Below, piece by piece: positions 13,586 through 18,444 of a stretch of 18,444 nt of DNA; position 1 is the stretch's first letter; the number at the start of each line of letters is the position of its first letter. Both the position numbers and the translations under genes were made by a program. Source of the stretch: JBBRLA01 sp038231615 (lineage in GTDB: Bacteria; Myxococcota_A; Polyangia; Palsa-1104; JAEUJZ01); assembly GCA_038231615.1 (NCBI GenBank), contig JBBRLA010000087.1:1-18444 (forward strand), in the 5' to 3' direction. Under the pieces are notes generated by a model. It was given only the letters and a program-made list of their open reading frames with translations. It did no database searches and had not been told where the DNA came from.

Positions 13586-15430
13586 CTAGTCGATCGGCTT
13601 GATCGCCCGGGGGTGATCTTCGTCCTCGTCACCGAGGACCTTCACCTTCAGGGGCTTCTTGTCGCCAGGGCGGGCCGGGGTCGGCCGGGCCGTCGCGGGG
13701 TCGGTCTGGACCGGCCCCGGTGAGGTCGCGGGTGTCGGCGCAATCGGCGTGGGGGTCCCCGGCCTTGCGGACGGATCGGCGATCGTCGGCTTCCCCGGGT
13801 CGACCTCCTTGCCATGATCGCGGTGGTGGTGGTCCCGATGCGGACCCCGTGGCTCAGCCGAGGTCGATGACCCCGCCGGCAACCGCAGCATCAGCTTGGG
13901 CCCGTCCCGGCGCCGGATGATATAGGAAAGGTCCGGTCGCCCGGCGTACGAAAGCGTCACTTCCAGCGCATCTCCCGGCAGATCGATCGGCAGCGGCGTC
14001 TCACCCAGCCGCCGCGGCCCGGCGTAGACCTGCGCCCCCGACGGGTCCGAGTCCACGAAGAGCCGCGCCTGCACCGGCGCCTGCGGCACTTCGCGACCGA
14101 TCGCCCGGATCGCCGCCCCGGGCTCCGTCCCGCCGGGCCCCGCCTCCGGGCGCCGCGGCTTCTGCGGACTGACGATCCACAGCACGCTGCCCAGGCTCAG
14201 GAGCAGCAGCACCCCGACCGCCGTGACCATCACCACAGGCCCCCGTTCCCGCCGTGGCGGGGCCGACCCGGCGGCCGACGAGGGCGGCAGGGCCCGGGAG
14301 TGGGTCGGGTTGCTGGGCGTGCCGGCAATCCCGCCCAGATCGCCGAGCGACTGTGCCTGCCGCTGAGACGACGCCGGCAACGGTGAACGCGAGGGCGAGC
14401 GGGAGGGCGAAAGCGAAGGCGAGCGGGAACGCGACGGCGTGCCCCCTCGCCCCGGTGGCGCCATGAACCCCGATTCACCGTCCTCGCGCTCCTCCGGCGG
14501 CACCACTTGACGAATCCACTCCGCCGCGTCCTCCAGGGTGAAGCGCGTCGACTGCAGGAACGAATCCAGGTCGCGGGAAAGCTGCGACGCCTTCTGGTAG
14601 CGCGCCCCGGGGTTGCGATCCAGCGCCGTCATGGTGATCCGGTCCAGCTCCGGGTCGATCCGCGGGTTCAGCGCCGATGGGACCTGCAACGGCGCTGTCC
14701 TCACCTTGCTCATCGTGTCGTAATCGGTCTGCCCCTTGAACAGGCGCCGTCCGGTCAGAACCTCATGCAGCACCACCCCGGCCGAGAAGATGTCCGTCTG
14801 CGGCGTACACAGCCCCGTATCGATCTGCTCCGGGGCCATGTAGCCGAACTTCCCTTTCAGCGACCCGGTGTGCGTCCCCTCCTTCAGGCCCGTCACCGCC
14901 TTGGCGATGCCGAAGTCCACCACCTTCACCTGCCCGTCGTAGCCGATCATCACGTTCTGCGGCGAGATGTCCCGATGGATGATCGGCCGCGGCGCGTGGT
15001 TCTCGTCGAGGTGTTCGTGGGCGTGGGACAGCCCCCGGGCCACCTCGCGCACGATAAACGCCCCCATGGTCGGCGGCGGGATCGCCTCCCCGCGCATCGC
15101 CGCGGCGCGCATCAGGCGCAAAAGGTCCAGCCCTCGTACATACTCCATCGACATGAACAGCTCGCCGTCCACCTCTCCCAGCTCGTAGACCTGCACGATG
15201 TTGGGGTGCGAGAGCCGCGCCGCGATCTTCGCCTCGTTGATGAACATCTCGACGAAGTGCGGGTCCGCGGTGTGGACCTTCAGGATGCGCTTGACGACGA
15301 TCTGCCGGGCAAAGCCCGCCACCCCCTCCAGCCGGGCCCGATACACGTCCGCCATGCCCCCTCGGCCCAGGTGGGACAGGAGCATGTAGGGCCCGAAGGG
15401 CTCAGGAGGGAACGGCTGGGCCTGCGCCAT
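13586..15430 (-). CDS. Transmembrane Ser/Thr protein kinase with PEGA-like domain
   Basis: A 614-aa Hanks-type kinase. The catalytic domain (about 13-295) is complete: glycine loop LGRGGMADVY, Lys47, Glu66, HRD 152-154 in HRDISPQN, DFG 172-174, and GYMAPEQ. A linker (300-398) is rich in Ser/Arg/Pro, then one membrane span (399-420) and an extracytoplasmic part with a PEGA-like beta module (about 455-519: 'DSDPSGAQVYAGPRRLGETPL'). The tail has a His/Asp/Arg patch (531-539), a Pro/Thr-rich stretch and an acidic patch. It would report envelope status to cytoplasmic targets by phosphorylation; substrates are unknown. It lies 49 bp after the binding-protein lipoprotein gene and 224 bp before ftsA. 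No Shine-Dalgarno precedes ATG 15430; the preceding bases are pyrimidine-rich. Confidence 0.95.
   Translation of the reverse strand: MAQAQPFPPEPFGPYMLLSHLGRGGMADVYRARLEGVAGFARQIVVKRILKVHTADPHFVEMFINEAKIAARLSHPNIVQVYELGEVDGELFMSMEYVRGLDLLRLMRAAAMRGEAIPPPTMGAFIVREVARGLSHAHEHLDENHAPRPIIHRDISPQNVMIGYDGQVKVVDFGIAKAVTGLKEGTHTGSLKGKFGYMAPEQIDTGLCTPQTDIFSAGVVLHEVLTGRRLFKGQTDYDTMSKVRTAPLQVPSALNPRIDPELDRITMTALDRNPGARYQKASQLSRDLDSFLQSTRFTLEDAAEWIRQVVPPEEREDGESGFMAPPGRGGTPSRSRSPSLSPSRSPSRSPLPASSQRQAQSLGDLGGIAGTPSNPTHSRALPPSSAAGSAPPRRERGPVVMVTAVGVLLLLSLGSVLWIVSPQKPRRPEAGPGGTEPGAAIRAIGREVPQAPVQARLFVDSDPSGAQVYAGPRRLGETPLPIDLPGDALEVTLSYAGRPDLSYIIRRRDGPKLMLRLPAGSSTSAEPRGPHRDHHHRDHGKEVDPGKPTIADPSARPGTPTPIAPTPATSPGPVQTDPATARPTPARPGDKKPLKVKVLGDEDEDHPRAIKPID
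14381..14437 (-). repeat. Ser/Arg/Pro repeat tract in the kinase linker
   Basis: Residues 332-350 consist of SRS/SPSRSP-type units. The DNA shows an 11-bp direct repeat (14394-14404 and 14418-14428, period 24 bp). It encodes a flexible, positively charged and potentially phosphorylatable juxtamembrane linker. Confidence 0.7.
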
Positions 15431-15438
15431 GAGGAGGT

Positions 15439-15444
15439 AGTTTA
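15439..15444 (-). promoter_or_regulatory. Possible -10 element just before the Ser/Thr kinase gene
   Basis: On the minus strand TAAACT (4 of 6 to TATAAT) ends 8 nt before ATG 15430, with no Shine-Dalgarno between and no clear -35. It may give the kinase its own start in addition to read-through from the gene before. Confidence 0.3.
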
Positions 15445-15479
15445 CACCGTGTGCTTCGAGGGATCACGTTTGCGGCGGC

Positions 15480-16871
15480 TCAATTGGCCGGCGTGCTGGT
15501 GAACATCTTCTTGTCCACGTCGATGCCCCACTCCTCGAAGAGCGCCTGGTCCCGGTCGCCGGTGACGGTGAAGCGCACCGGCCCCGAGGCCCCATCCAGC
15601 GGCACGTTCTTCCCCGCGGCCATCTTCTGCACCGCCGAAAGGTAGCTCGCCCGCCCCACCGGGGTCAGGGAATCTCCCCCGCTGATCCGCGCAAGGCCCG
15701 CGGCAACCACCGGCCCGGTCACCTCTCCCCCCCTGGCGTTGCCCAGCGCCACCGCCACCCCGTACAGGCAGTCATAGCCGTAGGCCGTGAACGGGTCCGA
15801 CGACGGGCTCATGCCGTTGTACTTGGCGCTGAAAGCCAACTGAAAGGTCACGTACGCTGACGAACTCAGCGATACCGTCGGGGAGGTCCCGTGGACCCGC
15901 GTGAAATGCATTGCCGGCGGTGCATTGGGCTCGGTGATGAGCGCCAACAGCGTGTCGCTTTTGGCCCCATCGGTCATCAGGATCTGCGTGGTGAACGGCA
16001 GATTGCGCCAGCCCTCCAGCAGTGGCGCCGCGTCCAGGCTGACGATGGCCACCACGTAGTCCAGGGACGGCAGCGCCAGCACGTCGCTCACAGCCTTGGC
16101 CACCGCCGCCTTGTCGCCCTCCTTGACTGCCCGGTTAAACGATGGCGTGTTCTGCACCCCGCCCTTGGCCCAGCCGGAGACGAACGCCCCCGAAAGCCCG
16201 GTCCCATAGGCGTCGTCCACGAAAACCAGTGCCAGCTTGGCCCCGTTCTTGATGACCAAGTGCGAAAGCACCGGCCCCTGCAGGTTGTCCGACGGCGCCG
16301 TGCGGAAAATCAAACCCTTCTGGGGCAAATCCGAGATCGCCGAAGCCGTGGCCGAAGGCGAGACCAGCGGAACCCCGGCCCGCCCCGCCTCGACCGCCAC
16401 CGCGATGACCTCCCGCGAGCTGGTCGGCCCGATCACCGCCACCACGTTGCGCTCCCGCGTGAGGATCTCCATCGCCTTCAGCGCGTCGTCATCGGTGGCG
16501 GTGGTGTCGCAGATGTGCAGCACGATGGGCCGCTGCCCCGCGCCGGCATATGTATTGACCTCGTCCACCGCCAGTTCGATCGCCGAGAGCAGCAGCGTGT
16601 CCGTCCCCCCCAGGTCCGTGGCGAGCTGCGCCAGCACCCCGACCGGCACCGCCCCCGCCGACGGCTGCGCCGGGTACATCTTGGTGCACAGCTTATCCGC
16701 CGGGGTCCCCGCCACGCACAGATGATCGCCGGTGCAGAACCGCTTGGTGCCGCCGACCGGCTGGCAGTCCGCGTCCTTCTGGCACTGGTTGTAGTCCTGC
16801 GACACGCTGCATCCGGGCGCCCCGATCCCTAGCCCGAGCAAACCTGACAGGAGAAACACCGCGCCGCGCAT
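15480..16871 (-). CDS. Periplasmic-binding-protein lipoprotein (Peripla_BP_6-like) with Cys-rich N-terminus
   Basis: A 463-aa exported lipoprotein. Signal peptide 1-20 ends in A-P-G-C with Cys21 as lipid site. A cysteine-rich segment (about 21-65, with CQKDADC, FCTGDHLCV) follows, then a two-lobed receptor fold of the branched-chain amino-acid-binding type: 'LLSAIELAVDEVN', 'VVAVIGPTSSREVIAVA', 'GVPLVSPSATA', 'LALVFVDDAYGTG', 'YGYDCLYGVAVAL'. Such proteins bind amino acids, amides or similar small ligands. No ABC permease or ATPase is near, so a sensing or presenting role beside the kinase is more likely than transport (inference). ATG 16871 has a good GGGAGG 5 nt upstream and overlaps the previous stop by one base (TGATG). 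Confidence 0.85.
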   Translation of the reverse strand: MRGAVFLLSGLLGLGIGAPGCSVSQDYNQCQKDADCQPVGGTKRFCTGDHLCVAGTPADKLCTKMYPAQPSAGAVPVGVLAQLATDLGGTDTLLLSAIELAVDEVNTYAGAGQRPIVLHICDTTATDDDALKAMEILTRERNVVAVIGPTSSREVIAVAVEAGRAGVPLVSPSATASAISDLPQKGLIFRTAPSDNLQGPVLSHLVIKNGAKLALVFVDDAYGTGLSGAFVSGWAKGGVQNTPSFNRAVKEGDKAAVAKAVSDVLALPSLDYVVAIVSLDAAPLLEGWRNLPFTTQILMTDGAKSDTLLALITEPNAPPAMHFTRVHGTSPTVSLSSSAYVTFQLAFSAKYNGMSPSSDPFTAYGYDCLYGVAVALGNARGGEVTGPVVAAGLARISGGDSLTPVGRASYLSAVQKMAAGKNVPLDGASGPVRFTVTGDRDQALFEEWGIDVDKKMFTSTPAN

Positions 16872-17734
16872 CAGAACCTCCCCGCAAGCGCCGCCGCCCC
16901 GCCGCCAGGCAGCGGGACCAGCAGGGGCCACATCGTCATCCGCGGCTCCGACCCGAGCCGCTTCTTCAACCCCAGGGCCAAAAGCGTCCCCCCGCCCGCC
17001 ACCAGCAGCCCGCCGACGACATAGCCGGCCAGCGCCCCATTGGAGAGCGTCTGCGCCCGGTCTCGCGAGGCCCGCTTGTCCAGCTCGTCCTGCGTGCCTT
17101 TGAAGGTGGAGTATTCGGAGGAAGACGCCACATCCAGCCCGATGCCCGCCCCCAGGGCCACCACCCCCACGGCGGCGACCGCCACCCCCGACCACAGGAG
17201 CAGACCGCCGGGCCGCCTCGGCTCGATCGGCGGCGCGGTCATCCCTTGGCCCCGGCCCCCTTTTCGCAAGCCCGGCGCCACCGCCGTCCCCCCGGACAGC
17301 GCCTTCACCCGCGACTCGGCCCGCTCCCGCAGCTTCACGTCTGTCGAGTCAGCCACCAGGTAACGGCGGTAAAACTCCAGCGCTTGCGATGGGTCATCCA
17401 GCTTCTCGTAAATCTTCGCCAGGTTGTAGAGCAGCGTCGGGTCCGCCCGCAGGGCGTGGGCCTGCTTGAACAGGCGCGCCGCGTTGGGGTAGTCATGTTT
17501 CTCGTAAGCCGCCACCCCCTGGTCCGCCAGCCGCTGCGCCTCCTCGTCCGAGCCCGAGCTCGACGCGGGGGTCGGTGCCGGCTCCCCCGAGGCCACCTGC
17601 CCCTGGGTCGCCCCCTGCGCCAGGGCCTCGCGCGGCCCTCCTTGAAAAGCGACCACGGCGAAGACCACCACGAACCGCAGACCTGCCAAGACGAACGCTC
17701 CTTCCGAGAGACACGGGGTCACGACCGACCTCAC
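16871..17734 (-). CDS. TPR-containing membrane protein
   Basis: A 287-aa protein. A hydrophobic N-terminal segment (signal peptide or anchor ending near ALAQ) is followed by a Ser/Pro/Gly-rich stretch. Two to three TPR-like helices come next (about 65-140, 'GVAAYEKHDYPNAARLFKQA', 'DPTLLYNLAKIYEKLDDPSQALEFYRRYL'), then a linker and two membrane spans near 178-200 and 235-255, and a tail ending PGGGAAALAGRF. This layout is common in proteins of unknown function encoded near myxobacterial kinases (from general knowledge, not searched). The GTG at 17734 overlaps the previous stop as GTGA, which supports this start over upstream in-frame codons lying inside the preceding gene. It is coupled at its end to the binding-protein gene by TGATG. 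TPRs suggest a protein-docking role. Confidence 0.8.
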   Translation of the reverse strand: MRSVVTPCLSEGAFVLAGLRFVVVFAVVAFQGGPREALAQGATQGQVASGEPAPTPASSSGSDEEAQRLADQGVAAYEKHDYPNAARLFKQAHALRADPTLLYNLAKIYEKLDDPSQALEFYRRYLVADSTDVKLRERAESRVKALSGGTAVAPGLRKGGRGQGMTAPPIEPRRPGGLLLWSGVAVAAVGVVALGAGIGLDVASSSEYSTFKGTQDELDKRASRDRAQTLSNGALAGYVVGGLLVAGGGTLLALGLKKRLGSEPRMTMWPLLVPLPGGGAAALAGRF

Positions 17735-18444
17735 TTGACTTCGTGGGCCCCGATGTCCCACTTCGGCCCCTGCGGGCGCACCGTCCCATCATAATCCACC
17801 AGCACATCGCTCTTGGCCACCTGATCGATGCAGCACGCCTCGGACCCCGGGGCCCGCAGCAGATGCAGATCGGTGGCCCCGGCGAACACCGGCTTGGCGC
17901 CGAAATGGTTGTTGCTCCCGTTGGCGAAGCTGGAGTCGTCGGTGGCACTGTCGGTCATCTTGCACCCGGCGGAGACCTGGCCGGCCAGGCCCAGCGCCTT
18001 CCCGTTTTTATAGATCAGCGTCCCGTCCAGGGTGCTGCCGGGGGTGGTGCCGCAATCCACTGCTCCCGGCCCGGCGTTGACCAGGCTGCCATTGCCCACC
18101 AAGGTGCAGAAGCGCACCCGCCCGGTGCCGCTTGCCGTCCGCACTCCGGGCCCGCGGTTGATGGCGATGAAGCTGTTCTCCACCAGCACCTCCCCGCCGC
18201 CCTCCGCGTTCACCCCGCCCTGGCCGTTGCCGATGATGACGCTGCGCCGCACTTTCAGCGAGCACCGCTTCCCATGGACCCCGAAGCCCTGGGCGTTGTG
18301 AACATAACTCTGCGTGATCTCCAGCGCCGGGGTCACTCCCCCGCCGGAGCTGCACAGTACCTGATCGTCGGCGGCCGTGGACAGTTCCAGCCCGGTGAGC
18401 AGCACGCTGGCCGCCCCGCTGACCTGCACCTGCCCGGTGATGTC
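17731..18444 (-). CDS. Right-handed beta-helix protein (5' part outside window)
   Basis: The C-terminal 237 residues of a larger protein; the frame is open to the right edge. It has repeating short strands of about 20-25 residues with patterns such as 'LEITQSYVHNAQGFGVHG', 'VRRSVIIGNGQGGVNAEG', 'VENSFIAINRGPGVRTAS' and 'CTLVGNGSLVNAGPG'. These are the rungs of a parallel beta-helix, as in pectate-lyase-like and NosD-like proteins. The C-terminus has 'VDYDGTVRPQGPKWDIGAHEVK', the end seen in many secreted beta-helix surface proteins. No catalytic residues can be assigned. Several cysteines are present. Its last bases overlap the TPR gene start (GTGA), making it the most upstream visible gene of the operon. 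Confidence 0.85.
   Translation of the reverse strand, partial: DITGQVQVSGAASVLLTGLELSTAADDQVLCSSGGGVTPALEITQSYVHNAQGFGVHGKRCSLKVRRSVIIGNGQGGVNAEGGGEVLVENSFIAINRGPGVRTASGTGRVRFCTLVGNGSLVNAGPGAVDCGTTPGSTLDGTLIYKNGKALGLAGQVSAGCKMTDSATDDSSFANGSNNHFGAKPVFAGATDLHLLRAPGSEACCIDQVAKSDVLVDYDGTVRPQGPKWDIGAHEVK

Noticed and set aside
14507..15502. Plus-strand frame of 331 codons opposite the Ser/Thr kinase catalytic domain
   Set aside because: The minus strand there encodes the complete kinase motif set; the plus frame shows none.
16872..17195. N-terminal extension of the binding-protein lipoprotein to 571 residues
   Set aside because: It would overlap the TPR gene in another frame; ATG 16871 has a good RBS, a signal peptide and a lipobox directly after it.

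Overview
This is a GC-rich, gene-dense bacterial window. The gene content points to a myxobacterium-like or other deltaproteobacterial-lineage Gram-negative. The signs are a Ser/Thr kinase with the HRDISPQN-type loop plus a PEGA-like domain, a TPR membrane protein ending in a glycine-rich tail, a beta-helix protein with a 'DIGAHE'-type end, a cysteine-rich lipoprotein, and two proteins that look like outer-membrane barrels. Phylum-level placement is inference; no rRNA or other marker is present. I saw no tRNA, rRNA, CRISPR array, insertion sequence or phage gene.

Layout, left to right. Minus strand 4323-1 is one unit: a TolQ/ExbB-type channel protein, an ExbD/TolR partner coupled to it by a TGATG overlap, and a very large soluble hybrid histidine kinase (PAS, GAF, HK, REC, HK, REC) whose 3' end lies outside the window. 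A plus-strand DoxX-like membrane protein (4538-4999) converges on a minus-strand lipoprotein (5032-5787). Next come plus-strand genes: a CsbD-like stress protein with an intrinsic terminator, S-adenosylhomocysteine hydrolase, a histidine-rich barrel-like protein with a hairpin over its ribosome binding site, and an FHA-GGDEF diguanylate cyclase.

From 9765 to the right edge everything is on the minus strand. In transcription order this is: a beta-helix protein (runs off the right edge), a TPR membrane protein, a periplasmic-binding-protein lipoprotein, a Ser/Thr kinase, FtsA, and a 5'-nucleotidase-like protein that has lost its catalytic residues and carries a C-terminal barrel-like domain. 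The first three overlap or abut and look like one envelope-sensing operon feeding the kinase.

The common theme is envelope sensing and signalling: two-component, Ser/Thr-kinase and c-di-GMP modules lie beside envelope proteins. The most notable observations are the pseudo-nucleotidase/barrel fusion, a repeated pattern of -10-like hexamers 6-8 nt before start codons that lack a Shine-Dalgarno (possible leaderless mRNAs), the RBS-masking hairpin before the histidine-rich gene, and the binding-protein/TPR/kinase cluster without any transporter. Positions and protein lengths were worked out by hand; family calls rest on motifs, not on database searches.
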